From contig JAITYX010000005.1 in the NCBI GenBank assembly GCA_021018815.1, positions 7,845,501 through 7,909,500 of the forward strand: 64,000 nucleotides of DNA, in the 5' to 3' direction. Shown piece by piece: positions 12,241 to 24,144 of this stretch (the first letter of the stretch is position 1; every line of letters begins with the position of its first letter). The notes under the pieces are model-generated. The model saw only the letters and a program-made list of their open reading frames with translations. It made no database searches and had not been told where the DNA came from. Origin of the DNA: Talinum fruticosum (Eukaryota; Streptophyta; Magnoliopsida; Caryophyllales; Talinaceae). A program made the position numbers and the translations under genes.

Positions 12241-12976
12241 CACATTTAGAAATACTTGTCTGTCTCCTCGGACAGGAGTAAGGAGTCAAACAAGTCGAAG
12301 TATTCGGAGAAAAATAAGCCAAGAGATCTTTTTCGAGTCCTCGGTTTCGAGCTCAAAAGTCAAGTAATCTTCTTCGAGTAGAGCTAGAAAAGGAAAGTTA
12401 AGGATCGGAAAGCAAAAGAATTTGATGACAATGATTGTAGCTATCACCGGACTCGGAACCGTACTACTTTATACTACTCGATTTCCTGGTACCCTAAGAG
12501 GATTTATAACCCTTAGATTAGAGTGATGTAACCTATCTAAGAGGCCTATAAATATGTAAGGACTCTCCCTTTGTAAAAGGACTCCGATTTTGACATTGGC
12601 TAAATGCTAAGTAAAGTTGAGCTGAGCTCCTTTCAAACCCAAAACTCTCTTTTGCTTGTCTAATTGGTGGCATAATTAGACTGTGTTCGAATAGTCCGAT
12701 TATACTTAGTGTGGTAATAAGCTGTATCACCAAGTGTGATTAGTGCCCTAGTTTTATCCTTGGTGGTGATATCCGTATCCTTGGATAGTTCTAGTTTATC
12801 TTGTTCTTGTCCTATTAGTGTCTGGTTACCTTTCTAATCATCTTCTCACGAGTGATTAGCCTAGTTCTTGTTGTTTATTGTTCCATTGGTCATTTCGAGC
12901 CCATTCCGAGTCGCTCGGAATTACGTCTTGCACACTCTGTTTCGGGATCGGTGTAGCCTTGCATCTTGGCACATCG
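12241..12976 (+). repeat. B1 5' LTR (5'-truncated)
   Basis: Matches the B1 3' LTR from 17,559 onward (shared start block tggccaca…aaatacttgtctg). It ends at cttggcacatc(g), followed by a tRNA-Met type primer-binding site. It contains a TATA-like box (12,547-12,554). Confidence 0.85.
12547..12554 (+). promoter_or_regulatory. TATA-like box in B1 5' LTR
   Basis: TATAAATA in the context gaggcctataaatatgtaag. The same block occurs in the B1 3' LTR (about 18,040), just upstream of the AT-rich insertion. The position is plausible for the LTR promoter; there is no direct evidence of use. Confidence 0.45.
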
Positions 12977-13082
12977 GTTTTGGTATCGAGCTTTGAGGCC
13001 TTTCCTAGGCTGTGCTTCCTTAACCTTAAAACAACCCTTTTAGTCCAGAACACATCAATCCATAAAGAACCCATAAACCAGA

Positions 13083-13940
13083 ATGAGTGAAAGCATGACA
13101 TTGGAGGAACGTTTTCATATGCTCATGAACAACTATGAGGAGATGCATGCCCGAGCATATATCCGAGAAAGCAACTTGGAGATATGAATGATGAAGAAGA
13201 AGCGGCATGAGTTAGAAGAGTCACCACCTAGCTCACCACCTCATACCCACTCACATGGGGATGATGACGGAGAGAGCAATCCTTTTGCTTTTTCCAGTGA
13301 GCGTGAGCAAAGAAGAGGAAGAAGGGATCAATCGCCTCGGCCCAACTCAGATTTCAAAGTTGAAATCCCGGAGTTTGAAGGTCGCCTTAACCTAGATGAG
13401 TTTCTAGACTGGTTGGAAACAGTTGAAAGAATCTTTGACTGTAAAGAGGTGAAAGATGAAAAGGTAAAGCTTGTTTCTGTCAAGCTCGGAGGGTTTGCCT
13501 CAACCTGGTGGGCAAATCGGAGAAGAACCGTGCTTGTTCGGAGAAAACCTAAGATCGGAAGTTGGGAGAAGATGACGTCCATGCCGAAAGCCCGGTTTCT
13601 ACCCCCAACATACATCCAGGACAACTATTCCATGTTGCACAACCTGCAACAAAGTCCGATGAGTGTAGAGGAGCATTCCAGGGAGTTCGAAGGTTAATGA
13701 TTAAATGCGATCTTCAAGAGTCGAAGATCAAACCATAGTCGAGATATCTTGGAGGACTTTACCCGAGGTATGCTCGATGTTGTTGAGCTACAATAGTAAT
13801 CAACTTGTGATGAGGTGTGTCTTCCGGCACATAAGGTGGAGCAGCGAAAAGAAGGTCGGAACCTTCAAGAAAGAAGTCATTAAGATACAACCACCAAAGC
13901 CAACTCGGTTTGGCAAGGGTTATTCCGACCCTTTGTTTTA
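13083..13940 (+). pseudogene. B1 gag
   Basis: The ATG at 13,083 opens M-S-E-S-M-T-L-E-E-R-F. A stop near 13,183 interrupts it. A 169-residue open stretch (13,188-13,697) then holds the acidic linker, E-I-P-E-F-E-G-R-L-N, the Gag core with A-S-T-W-W and F-L-P-P-T-Y-I-Q-D, and S-V-E-E-H-S-R-E-F. A frameshift near 13,690 and another near 13,740 end it. The zinc-knuckle region follows at about 14,030-14,090. This Gag is distinct from families A and C in its G-D-D-D-G-E-S and N-S-D-F-K segments. Confidence 0.85.
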
Positions 13941-14029
13941 GTCTAAATCTGCTGCCCCAAAACTCGGTTCTAAGTCTAAGCACCCTACTATTCGGACTCG
14001 GACTCAGAACAAACCTTATGTTGGTCGAG

Positions 14030-14675
14030 CCACAAGTGTTTTAAGTGTCGGGGATTTGGATCGTTTGCTTCGAGTGCCCAAATCGAAGGGTCGTCACTAT
14101 TATTGAGAGTGCTCAACCGATATGGGACGAGTGTGAGCCGGAAGGAGAGCTATGCTTTGTTGAGGACAAAGAAGAGATTGTTGAAGAGGCTGATGAAGGA
14201 GAACTACTTGTGATAATGAGAGCCTTGAGTGGATATAAGGATCCAAGTGAGGCTTAGAGGGAGAATATATTCCACACAAGGGGAACCATCAAAGGGCAAG
14301 TTTGTTAGATCATTATTGATGGAAGGAGTTGCGGCGACGTTGCTTTTATGAGCATGGTAGAGAAGCTTCGGTTACAAACCGAGTTGCACCCTCACCCCTA
14401 CAACATACAATGGCTGAGTCAAGGTAAGGGCCTTAGAGTTAATTCTCATTGCCTAATATCTTTCAGTATTGGGAAGTCTTATGTAGATGATATATGGTGT
14501 GATGTTATACTTATGGATACGTGTACTTACTGTTGGGAAGACCTTGGTTATTTGGTCACGAGTTAAGCATGATGGGTTCAAAAACACGTACACCTTCCCT
14601 CGGAATGGCAAGAAAATAACCTTAGCCCCACTTAACCCCTCACACCTGCCAAAAGCCAAACCCCTCGGACACTAG
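14030..14675 (+). pseudogene. B1 zinc knuckle and protease
   Basis: The knuckle starts F-K-C-R-G-F-G-S-F-A in one frame. Its last cysteine and all that follows (C-F-E-C-P-N-R-R-V-V-T) lie in the -1 frame, open from 14,045 to 14,257. The protease segment I-I-I-D-G-R-S-C (about 14,310) has the catalytic Asp but Arg in place of the usual third-position Gly. P-H-P-Y-N-I-Q-W-L-S-Q-G-K-G-L follows. The frame breaks again near 14,540. Confidence 0.8.
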
Positions 14676-14832
14676 TCCATCCGAATTACTTCGACCCTAG
14701 GGGATACTTATCTGCAGATCCATGCATCATGAACTCGGACCCCGAGAGAGTTGATTCTTCTAAGTCAAGATAATTCCGAGTCCTCGGAACTCGGACACCT
14801 ATTCGCCAAAACACTTATCACCCAATACATCC

Positions 14833-15542
14833 ATGTTTTTCCTAATGAGATACCTCTTTGCCTACCCCAAAAGAGATATCCAGCACCACATTAACCTCAT
14901 CCCAGGATCTATCTTGCCAAATAAACCAGCCTACAGAATGAACCCTAAAGACACCTTAGAAGTGCAGAGGCAAGTTGAAGAGTTGGTGTCTAAAGGTCCG
15001 GTGAGAGTGAGTGAAAGTCCTTGTGTTGTACCAGCCCTGTTGGTACCCAAAAGGATGGTTCTATGAGGATTTATATAGATAGTCGTGCCATTAACAAAAT
15101 CACTATCAAGTATAGGCATCCTATTCCATAACTTGAAGATATGTTGGATGAGCTTACATGGTTCTAAGGTCTTTTTAAGATTGACCTCAGAAGTGGATAT
15201 TATCAAATAAGAATCGAGAGAAGGAGATGAATGGAAAACCGCTTTCAAGACCAAGGGAGGTTTATATGAGTGGCTCGCTATGCCTTTTGGTCTAACTAAT
15301 GCTCCAAGCACATTCATGCGACTCATGAATCAGATTTTTAGACCATTCATTGGGAAGTTTGTTATGGTCTACGTTAATGACATTCTAATCTACTATCGGA
15401 ATGAGCAGGAACATTCTGACCACCTCGGACAGATTGTCCAATGGCTGGAGAGAGAGAAATTATACGGGAATCTAAGGAAGTGTTCATTCTTCGACTTAGA
15501 AATCGCATTTCTAGGTAATGTTGTTCTAACCGAGGGAGTAAG
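14833..15542 (+). pseudogene. B1 reverse transcriptase
   Basis: RT of Ty3/gypsy type in several frames: [23 protein letters not shown], then an open 156-residue piece (15,280-15,750) with [18 protein letters not shown]. The catalytic Y-(F)-D-D motif has decayed to Y-V-N-D, losing the first Asp, so this RT would be inactive even without its frameshifts. Confidence 0.85.
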
Positions 15543-16169
15543 GTGGATGAGAGCAAGATTGAGGCTATCCTGTCTTGGCCTACTCCTAAAAGCATACATG
15601 ATGTTCAAAGCTTTCATGGGCTTGCATCTTTCTATAGGAGGTTTATCAAAGACTTCAAGCACTATCACTACCCCTATGATCGAGGTGCTCGAAACAATTC
15701 CTTTGTTTGGACACCTCGGGCTCATAAATCTTTTGAAGCTATCAAGGTAAAACCGACTCGGGCTCCTGTCCTAGCCCCGCCAAGTTTTGAGACGATTTTG
15801 AAGTTGAGTGTGATGCCTCAGGTGTAGGCATTGGTGGGATTCTCACTCAAGAAGGTCATCCCATCACTTATTTCGGTGAGAAGCTATGCGATACAAAGCG
15901 AAGATACTCTACCTATGACAAGGAATTCTATGCCATCATTTGGACATTAGAGTATTGGAATCATTACTTGGTGGCTCAAGAGTTCATTCTACACTCGGAT
16001 CATGAAGCCCTCAAGTACATTCGGGGCCAACACATGTTGAACCCGCGGCATGCAAAATGGGTTGAGTACCTTCGGACCTTTCATTTCTCAATCAAGCACA
16101 AATCCGGAAAGCTTAACAAGGTCTGCGATGCTCGTGCAGAAGGTACCTTCTATTGTTTTAGTTAGAAAC
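15543..16169 (+). pseudogene. B1 RT-RNase H linker and RNase H
   Basis: The linker [14 protein letters not shown] is open from 15,543. RNase H follows in fragments: the [10 protein letters not shown] equivalent around 15,810-15,840, [10 protein letters not shown], and H-S-D-H-E-A-L-K-Y-I-R-G-Q (15,990-16,030). The domain loses its frame near 16,130, where A-D-A-L-S-K-R should be. Confidence 0.82.
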
Positions 16170-17400
16170 TTATGTTTTTGGGTTTGAACATTTGAAGAGT
16201 TTATATGCGGGTGACAAGGAATTTGGAACCCTATACCAAGAATGCGAAACTTGATCCAAGGGTGAATTCCAAATCCAAGGAGGATATTTATTCAAGGGTG
16301 TCGGATTGTGTGTGCCTATCCGTGGCACAAGAGAGTTGATTATTAGAGAAGTCCATTCTGGGGACTTGCTGGCATTTCGGAGAAAAAAGACAACTCGGAT
16401 GCTCAAGGAGCATTATTTATGGCCGAGCATGGACAAAGGTGTTCAAGACATTGTCAAGCGATGCGTGGTATGCCAATATGCCAAGAGCCATTCCCTACCT
16501 CAAGGACTCTACACTCCATTACCTGTCCCAACTTAGCCTTGGGTGGATGTAAGTCTTGACTTCTCCGGGTCTACCACGGACTCGAAAGGGAAAGACTCTA
16601 TTCGGTAGTGGTTGATCGATTCTCAAAGATGGCCCACTTCATTGCTTGCAACAGAACCAATGATGTTACATTGGTTGCTGACCTATACTTCGGGGAAGTG
16701 GTAAGACCGCACGGGATCCCAAGGACGAGTTGTCTCGAGATAGAGATGCAAAGTTTATGAGTCATTTCAGGTTACCCTATGGAAGAAATTGGGAATGAAA
16801 CTGAAGTACAGACACCACTTTCCATCTTCGGACATATGGTTAGACTAAGGTAACAAACGAAGTTTAGGACTCTTACTCAAAATGCTAATCAAATCAAATA
16901 CTAAGGCATGGGATCAACTTCTTCCACATGCTGAGTTTGCTTACAATCACACGCCAAGCAAGACTACCAATGTTTCACCCTTTAAGGTTGTTTATGGTGT
17001 GGAGCCTCTGTCACCACTTGATCTCGACCCCGAGAGCTTTTAATGGGAAGCCCAAGTACTAATGCTATGAAAAGAGCTACTCAGATTCAGGACTTGCATG
17101 AGAAAGTCCGAGCTAGAATTGAGCAAGCTAATCTGAGTTACGTGGCTAGCACTAACAAAAATCGCAGAAGGGTGGTCTTTTAACCCGGAGATCTTGTTTG
17201 GATCCACCGAGAAAGGAGCGTTTTCCTTTTAAGTGCAAGTCTAAGTTGATGTCGAGGGTAGATGGATCATTTGATGTACTTGAAAGAATCAATGACAACG
17301 CTTACAAGGTGAACTTACCCGGAGAATATAATGTCTCGGCTACTTTTAAGTTGCTGATTTATCTCCTTACTTTGAAGATAATTCGCTCGAGAATTTGAGG
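16170..17400 (+). pseudogene. B1 integrase
   Basis: It begins with the zinc-binding region (H-Y-L-W-P-S-M-D-K and C-V-V-C-Q, 16,306-16,536). The catalytic core follows in broken frames: [11 protein letters not shown] near 16,610 and A-F-N-G-K-P. The C-terminal barrel has S-K-L-M-S-R-V-D-G-S-F-D-V-L-E-R (17,198-17,398). The final E-N-L-R-A-N-S-F-Q peptide precedes a damaged purine tract and LTR start. No chromodomain is present. Confidence 0.82.
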
Positions 17401-17420
17401 GCAAATTCTTTTCAAGCTAG

Positions 17421-20400
17421 GGGGACACCACAAACCTAACCCCAACTATTACCGAGAGCCAACCAGAGCCGATTGATAATTCCGAGTCCTCGGAATTCAC
17501 TACTGAGCCCTCGTGAATCCATTGCTAGGTCTTCGTTGATAACACAAGCATCAAGAGAGTTTTGGCCACACTCATAAATACTTGTCTGTCTCCCCGGATA
17601 GAAGTAAGGGAGTCGGACAAGTCGAAGTATTCGCACAAAAATAAGCCAAGAGATCTTTTACGAGTCCTCGGTTTCGAGCCCGAAGTCAAGTAATCTTCTT
17701 TTGAGGCCTTAGTTTCGAGCTTAGACCAGATTGTAGATGTACTCAAATCTACTTGAGCTTCATCTAGGCATCTTTAGAAGAGCCGAGAAAAGGAAAGTTA
17801 AGGATCGGAAAGCAAAAAATTTGGTGACAACCATTGTAGCTGTCACCAAACTCATAACGGTACTACATAGTACTACCGATTCTATGGTCCCTCTCCTTGT
17901 CTACTTGTTCTTTTTTTGTTGTAATTAATGACCTTTTTTCCTTGTTTTTGTCCTTTAATTTTGCTGAATACATCACGATCGTTGATTGTAAAAGGGATTT
18001 ATACCCCTTAGATTAGAGTGATGTAACCTTTGTAAGAGGCCTATAAATATGTAAGCACTCTCGTTAACTTGTCGTACAGCGAACAAATTAAACCACTACT
18101 TAAACTTATAATAAACAATATAGCAAGGGCAAGTAGGGATCGAATCCACGAGGAAAGATATAATAACATGCAAGTTTTAATCTAATTAAATTTACTACTC
18201 TTAAAAACAAAACAGAAAATATAAATTAAAATCAATAGCTAAAATTCATAGAAAATTATCTAATAACTAAATAAATAATTTATACAGAATAATAAAACTA
18301 CAATAACCCAGAAATATTTTTGTATATTTTTTAGAATAATTAAAACAGAAAACTAAAGCAGAAAATAAATAAATTCTAAAACAAAAAATTAAATAAGTAA
18401 AATTCTGCACTAAAATAATTACGAAAATAAATACTAAAATTACCCAGAATAATAATACTAATTTTCTAAACCTAACCAGACCCTAAAAATATAAAAACAA
18501 AATTTAAAATCTAATTTACGAATTTATTTTATTAAAAACCTACAGTAATTAAATTCAAGAATTAAATCTGAAAAAATATCAAATTAATTCCAAAAATTCT
18601 AAAATTTAATCACAGCAAACTAGGACTCTATCTAAACCCTAAAAGAAGATAAAACACAAAAAATAACAAAAGAAACTATTTTTAAACTAATTTCTAACAA
18701 ACTGACTCAAAAATAATAAAAACTAACAGAAAATTAAATCTGAAAATTAAAATATATAATGACTCAAAGTTAAATTAAAATAAAATTACTAAAACTAACC
18801 TAAAATACTGATCTTTAGGGGGTAATGAAATTAATAATAAAAGACTATATATTTATAAATAAAAATTAATAAACTCAAGAAAATAACTAAAAGCAAACAA
18901 ATAAATATCAAAAATAGCAAATTTATAAAAACACTTAGTATAATCTATATCCACCATGCAAATTATTATTCATCATTAACACACAAATTGATCTACCCAT
19001 GAGCTAAACTATAGAAGACAACCACTAGCGGATCTTCCCCGTTTTTCCTTAGTTATTAGTTTATTTAGGCATAACCCTAATATAAACCCTACTAATATTG
19101 ATAACCCTAGCACTAGCACTAGAATTTAACCAAATTAGAGCATTAAGTATTAGAAAAACATCATCTAGCACCTAATAACCAATCTACTAGCAAATTGATT
19201 TAAGAAGGATCTATGATAATTTCCTAATTAAAAGAGATGGGTATGAGCCATCCATGATTAATTAGGGTGATACTTATGTCTAAAAGATCAAGCAATTACG
19301 TACTTAAACCCTTTAAACTATCGAATGAATTCATATAAAATCAATTAGCGTGCACTCTAATTAATTAAACATCAAATCATAAACATTAAACACAAATTAT
19401 CATAGAATCATGGATCGAATCAATAAGACAATAAAGATCGAAACTTTGTTTCAAAATAAATAATTTAACATAATTTCAAGTAGATTATACTAAGTATGAA
19501 AAACTACTCAAACATAATGTAATTTAAAACATGTAAACTAAATAAAACTAGCATCTTAATATTAAACTAACAATAAAAATAGAGTCTTTAAAATAAAAAT
19601 TACAATAATAAAATTACTACCATAATATTCCTTGCCATGGTGATGATCAAGATGATGATGATGAAGATTATGATGATGGTGGGTAAAGAAAAGACAAGTA
19701 GGAGGTGGCAGCAAGAGAAGATGGCTGGTGTGTAGCGTGAGAAGTGGACGGCGAAGGAATTATGGAGCAGCAAAAGAAGGAGCAACCAAGGACGCGGGGG
19801 GCGCTGTCCAGCCAAGAGGGGAATGTGATGGGTTGTCCGAGTACAAGAGGGGCTGCCGAGAGGCTGCGTGAAGAGGGGCTGGTGATGGGCAGCAGCAAGG
19901 GCTGCGTGTGAAGGAGATGGTGGCGGCCGGAGGATGGGCAGCAAGGGCTGCGTCCCGGCGTCCTCCAAGATGGTGATAATAAGTGATATATATATATGTT
20001 GAAGGAGTTAGGGTTATTCCTCTTTCTTCTCTTCCAAGTTTCCTTTTCCTCTTCCAATTAGGATTTCCTAAAATATAATATTATAAAATAAGTATTTTAT
20101 GACATATTATATTTATGGACCGACTTCATATATTTTCTTGGATGCTTGTCCGTAGCTAAAAATCCACTTTTAACGACTTTTCTTCTCTTCCCCACTTTAT
20201 TTGATAATTTCCTATAAATAGACAAAATAGAATAAATTAGATAAAATAAACTATATAATATAAACTAAATAACTACTAAAAATACGTATAGAATACGACT
20301 TAACACTCTCCCTTTGTAAAAGGACTCGATTTTGATATTGGCTAAATGCTATGTAAAGTTGAGCCAAGCTCCTTTCAAACCCAAAACTCTCTTTTGCTTG

Positions 20401-20700
20401 TCTAATTGGTGGCATAATTAGACTGTGTTCGAAGAGTCCGATTATACTTAGTGTGGTGATAACCGCATCACTAAGTGTTATTAGTGCCCTACTTTTATCC
20501 TTGGTGGTGATATCTCGTATCCTTGGATAGTTCTAGTTTATCTTATTCTTGTCCTATCAGTCGCTGGTTACCTTGCTAATCATCTCTTCTTGTTGTTTAT
20601 TGTTCCATTGGTCGTTTCTAAGCCCATTATGAGTCGCTCATAATTGTGTTTTGCGCACTCTGTTTTCGGGATCGGTGTAGCCTTGCATCTTGGCATATCA
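17421..20700 (+). repeat. B1 3' LTR, split by an insertion
   Basis: Two parts, 17,421-18,062 and 20,306-20,700. Together they match the 5' LTR and extend it by about 140 bp at the start. The usual first bases (tgatggggagaa, seen at 27,166) are deleted here, leaving aggggg-acacc. The right half runs from ctctccctttgtaaaaggac to the LTR end catatca. Confidence 0.82.
18063..20305. mobile_element. Unclassified AT-rich insertion in B1 LTR
   Basis: 2,243 bp of sequence unlike the rest of the window, mostly strongly A+T rich (18,063-19,600 and 20,060-20,305). Flanks carry CTCTC on both sides (18,058-18,062 and 20,306-20,310; CACTCTC if extended). The ends are imperfect inverted repeats: left gttaacttgtcgta, right tacgacttaaca. 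A G+C-richer block (about 19,620-20,040) includes a GATGAT-type repeat and antisense open frames of 122 and 129 residues that are low-complexity and match no family I know. It could be a non-autonomous DNA transposon or a TRIM/LARD-like element with a captured segment. Confidence 0.6.
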
Positions 20701-22330
20701 AAGATGCTAGGCCATGAAAACTCTTTACATCATTAATGCTTATGGGAATCGGCCATGATTAAATGGCTTCTACTTTGCTTTCATGAACCTTTACACCGTT
20801 AGCCGTGACAATGTACCCAAGAAAAGTGACTTCCGAGGCAAAGAAAGTACACTTTTGAAGATTTCCAAAGAGCTTCTCCTCTTCCAATAGTTCAAGCACT
20901 TGTGTGATGTGGTTTAGGTGCTCTTCTTCACTCTTGCTATACAACAAAATATCATCAAAATATACCACCACAAATTTCCCAAGAAAGGGCCCAAACACTT
21001 GATTCATGAGTCTCATGAAAGTGCTAGGTGCATTAGATAATCCGAATGGCATTACAAGCCACTCATATAATCCACCCTTAGTGTTAAAAGCCGTCTTCCA
21101 TTCATCTCCTTCTCGGATCCGAATTTGATAGTATCCACTTATTAAATCCACCTTGGAAAATACTTGTGAACCATGGAGCTCATCAAGCATATCCTCAAGT
21201 CTAGGTATAAGATGCCTATACTTGATAGTGATCTTGTTTATTGCACGGTTATCCAAACACATTCTCATAGATCCATCCTTCTTAGGCACTAAAAGAGTAG
21301 GCACCGCACAAGGACTCCTACTTTCCCTTACAAGGCCTTTAGCCACCAACTCATCAACTTGCCTTTGGACTTCTTGAGCATCTTTAGGATTCATCCTATA
21401 TGCGAGTTCATTAGGCAAAACATCTCCCGCGATAAGGTCTATGTGGTGTTGTATGGTTCTTTGTGGAGGTACGCCAAGGGGAATTTTGTTTGGAAAGACA
21501 TGGGCAAATTTGGATTGTAGGTCTTTGGCTAGGGGATGAAGATTTTGTGGGGGCTTTTGGGTTCATTTGGGGATAATAGAATGAGCTCTTGTATGGGTCT
21601 AAACTCATGTTACTTTGCCTTGAGAAATGATTCTCCCAAAGTAAGCAAAAGGTCGGTTTAAGTGGGGTTGTTTTATGGTTTTGTTTTTGTGAGTTGGCTA
21701 GGAGATAGACAGGCTAATGTTATCTTCTTTCCATCTTTGGTAAAAGTGTAGGTGTTCATGAACCCATCATGCATAACTCTCCTATAAAAAAGCCAAGGTC
21801 TCCCAAGCAACAAATGACATGTATCCATAGGAATAATGTCACAACACAACTCATCATGATAATTCTTGCCAATACTAAATAAAATAAGACATCTAGAATT
21901 GACATGGAGGCCTTTACCTTGGTTTAGCCATTGAATATTCTAAGGGTGAGGATGGACCAAAGTGATATGTCCAAGCTTCTCCACCATAGTTATAGTGGCT
22001 ACATTTGTGCAAATCCTTCCATCCATAATAATAGAGCACACCTTGCTAGGCACCGTGCCTCTAGTGTGGAATATGTTCTCACGTTGCTCCTCCTTGGGGT
22101 CTTTGAATCAGCTCAAAGCCCTCCTTAATACCAAGAGTTCTCCTTCATCTGCCTCCTCAACAACTTCCTCCATTTCATCCACCAAGTATAGCTCCTTCTC
22201 GGTCTCCTCTTCCTCCATTAATTGTTCCTAAAACTCCATCAAAGTCACTACTCTTCGATTTGGACACTCCAAGGCAATATGTCCTAAACCATGGCATTTG
22301 AAGCAGCTTCTTGGGTTGTTGGGGTTAGAA
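20701..22330 (-). pseudogene. A' RT and protease
   Basis: In reading order the protease region (about 22,240-21,700) comes first, with I-I-M-D-G-R at the active site: Asp kept, Gly changed to Arg. The connection follows. RT is open for 219 residues (21,418-20,759), the longest uninterrupted RT here. It has [39 protein letters not shown] and the intact catalytic Y-F-D-D. It ends with E-S-K-V-E-A-I. The linker S-F-H-G-L-A-S-F continues to 20,701, where B1 cuts it. Confidence 0.88.
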
Positions 22331-23231
22331 GTAGGTTTGGGTAGATTTAGGGTAGAAATGGACATAAATTGTTTTGAGGAGCTAGGGGCTTTTTGTGGGC
22401 TTGGTTAGGAACTCCCCTTGTAAAAGGGTTGGCTCTTTTGTGGAAAGGATTTGGGCATTTCTTTTTGACAAACCGAAACTTCCTTTGTTGTTCAACTTTG
22501 TTTGCCATATGACATACCTTATCAAAAGTAAAGAATTGTTGTAACTCCACTACTTTAGCATACTTTGCATCTAACCCTCCAAGATACCTCACTATTGTTT
22601 GATCCTCATTCTCTTGAATATCACATTTAAAGAGCAATCTTTCAAACTCACGAGTGTACTCCTCCACACTCATACTTCCTTGTTGTAGATTATGGAGTTG
22701 AGAATAACTATCTTGAATGTAAGTTGGGGGCAAGAAACCAGCCTTGAGTTTTGATCTCATTTTCTCCCAACTTCTAATCTTGGACTTTCTTTCTCTCACT
22801 CGTTTATGCACCAAGTTTTCCCACCATGTTGAAGCAAAATCTCTAAGCTTAAGAGCAACAAGATTCACTTTCTTCTCTTTGGGTACCTCCTTATACTCAA
22901 ATATCCTCTCTACGGTTCTTAGCCAATCTATGAACTCATCCGGATTTAGGCGGCCTTTAAACTCCGGGATTCCCACTCGTGAAGTCATGGGAGTGATGCT
23001 TTGTACGCCTGGAGCCAAGCCTTGATCTTCCTTCACTAGGCTCATCCGAAGAAGCAAATGGGTTTCTTTCTTCATCTTCTTCATGGAGACTAGGGATAAG
23101 CCGCGAGGAGGGGAAGTGCTTCTCAATTCATCTCGCTTTTCTCTCATGGATTGCCCAAGTTGTTTTCGGAGGTACTCATTTTCCTTCATCAACATTTCAA
23201 ATCTTTCCTCTAATGGAATACTGGCACTTAT
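22331..23231 (-). pseudogene. A' gag
   Basis: The family start codon is mutated: the position of the ATG (23,231-23,229) reads ATA before S-A-S-I-P-L-E-E-R. A 282-residue open frame runs from 23,195 to 22,347. It contains N-E-Y-L-R-K-Q-L-G-Q, the acidic linker, E-F-K-G-R-L-N-P-D-E-F, A-S-T-W-W-E-N, F-L-P-P-T-Y-I-Q-D-S-Y-S-Q-L and S-V-E-E-Y-T-R-E-F-E-R. The zinc knuckle lies near 22,310-22,265 (C-F-K-C-H-G-L). It is the best preserved Gag in the window. Confidence 0.87.
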
Positions 23232-23349
23232 GTTTGTAAACTGGGATTTTTGTGGGATTCTGGCTATTTTTATAATTTTGGGTTTTAAGGGATGTGTTTA
23301 GGGAATGTCAATGCCACCAAGGAAACGAAACTTGCTCCGATACCAAAGT

Positions 23350-24144
23350 TGATGTATAGCAAGGCAAGAAATGGAGGGAAGTAAAAAGAGGTTTGTGAAG
23401 GGAAAGAAGATGGGGTAAATGAATGCTAAAATTGAAAGTAGCAAGGATAAAGCTAAGCCCCTTAAGGATACAGATTCACCACCTTGAAAGTCTTAGGGCA
23501 CCGAAAACTAGGCTAGATACATAAACACCACTAGCAAAGTTTAAGGACTCAATAGGGCACCACCAAGTATAGCGCACTTGGATATAGCAATTGAGAGTTC
23601 AAATGGGGGAAGAGCATTCACAAGCTCAATTCGTATTCAACATCAAAAAGTGTCTTTCCATGGCCGAGTACAAAGCAAATTTGTAATGCTCAATGACAAT
23701 AGCATAATCTAAGGCTAAAACAAGATTCACGGCCAACTTAGGATAGATGGCCGGATTTGAATAGTGACTCATGGCCAAGCATCTTCTTTCCTCTTGCCCA
23801 AGCTAGGTTCCGGTTGGTCCACGCAAGCAAGATTCCTCCAAGAGATAGTGCTTTTGATTCTTCTAGTATTCCTCTTTTGATGCTTCATTTTGATATTTCA
23901 CATATGGACTAGTTTCGGTTTTGAACCGACTTTGCTTATTAAACTTCAACTCCTAAATATCAACTAATTTATGTACCAAATGACATAAAATGGCAGCATT
24001 CATGGCTCATCAAATCCGGACTCATTTTGCACCATATGGACTAGGACAAAAGATTTAAGCGTCCACACTTGATCCTCACACAAGCGTAGTTCTTTTTGTA
24101 GTTTAGCTAGTAGCCCATGGTCCTAGCTCACTTTCTCTCCATTA
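23350..24144 (-). repeat. A' 5' LTR
   Basis: 795 bp, TGATGTATAGC to TCTCCATTA (final A of the expected CATCA shifted by mutation), flanked on the right by the target duplication GCCAA. The ~135 bp nearest 24,144 carry the antisense tail-coding segment found at the start of every A, C and D LTR. Confidence 0.85.

Larger units (their letters stand above)
12241..20700 (+). mobile_element. B1, family B retrotransposon inside A'
   Basis: Plus-strand element: 5' LTR (12,241-12,976, its first ~140 bp lost), primer-binding site (from 12,978, tggtatcgagc), gag, PR, RT, RH, IN (13,083-17,400) and 3' LTR (about 17,421-20,700) split by an AT-rich insertion. The right end …ggcatatca abuts A' RT/RH coding at aagat. 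The left target copy went with the deletion at 12,240. Copy-wide stops and frameshifts mark it as old. Confidence 0.85.
11583..24144 (-). mobile_element. A', retrotransposon interrupted by B1
   Basis: Minus-strand element bounded by GCCAA duplications. Parts present: most of the 3' LTR (11,583-12,240), then B1 (about 12,241-20,700), RT through gag (20,701-23,231), primer-binding site and 5' LTR (23,350-24,144). The stretch from the last ~140 bp of the 3' LTR through IN and most of RH is missing. It was apparently lost with the first bases of B1. The primer-binding site reads tggtatcggagc in the element's sense (ending near 23,347). Confidence 0.85.

Noticed and set aside
19600..20057. Antisense open frames of 122 and 129 residues as genes
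   Set aside because: Two overlapping frames over the same low-complexity G+C-rich block, including a hydrophobic run from a GATGAT repeat. No domain recognised.
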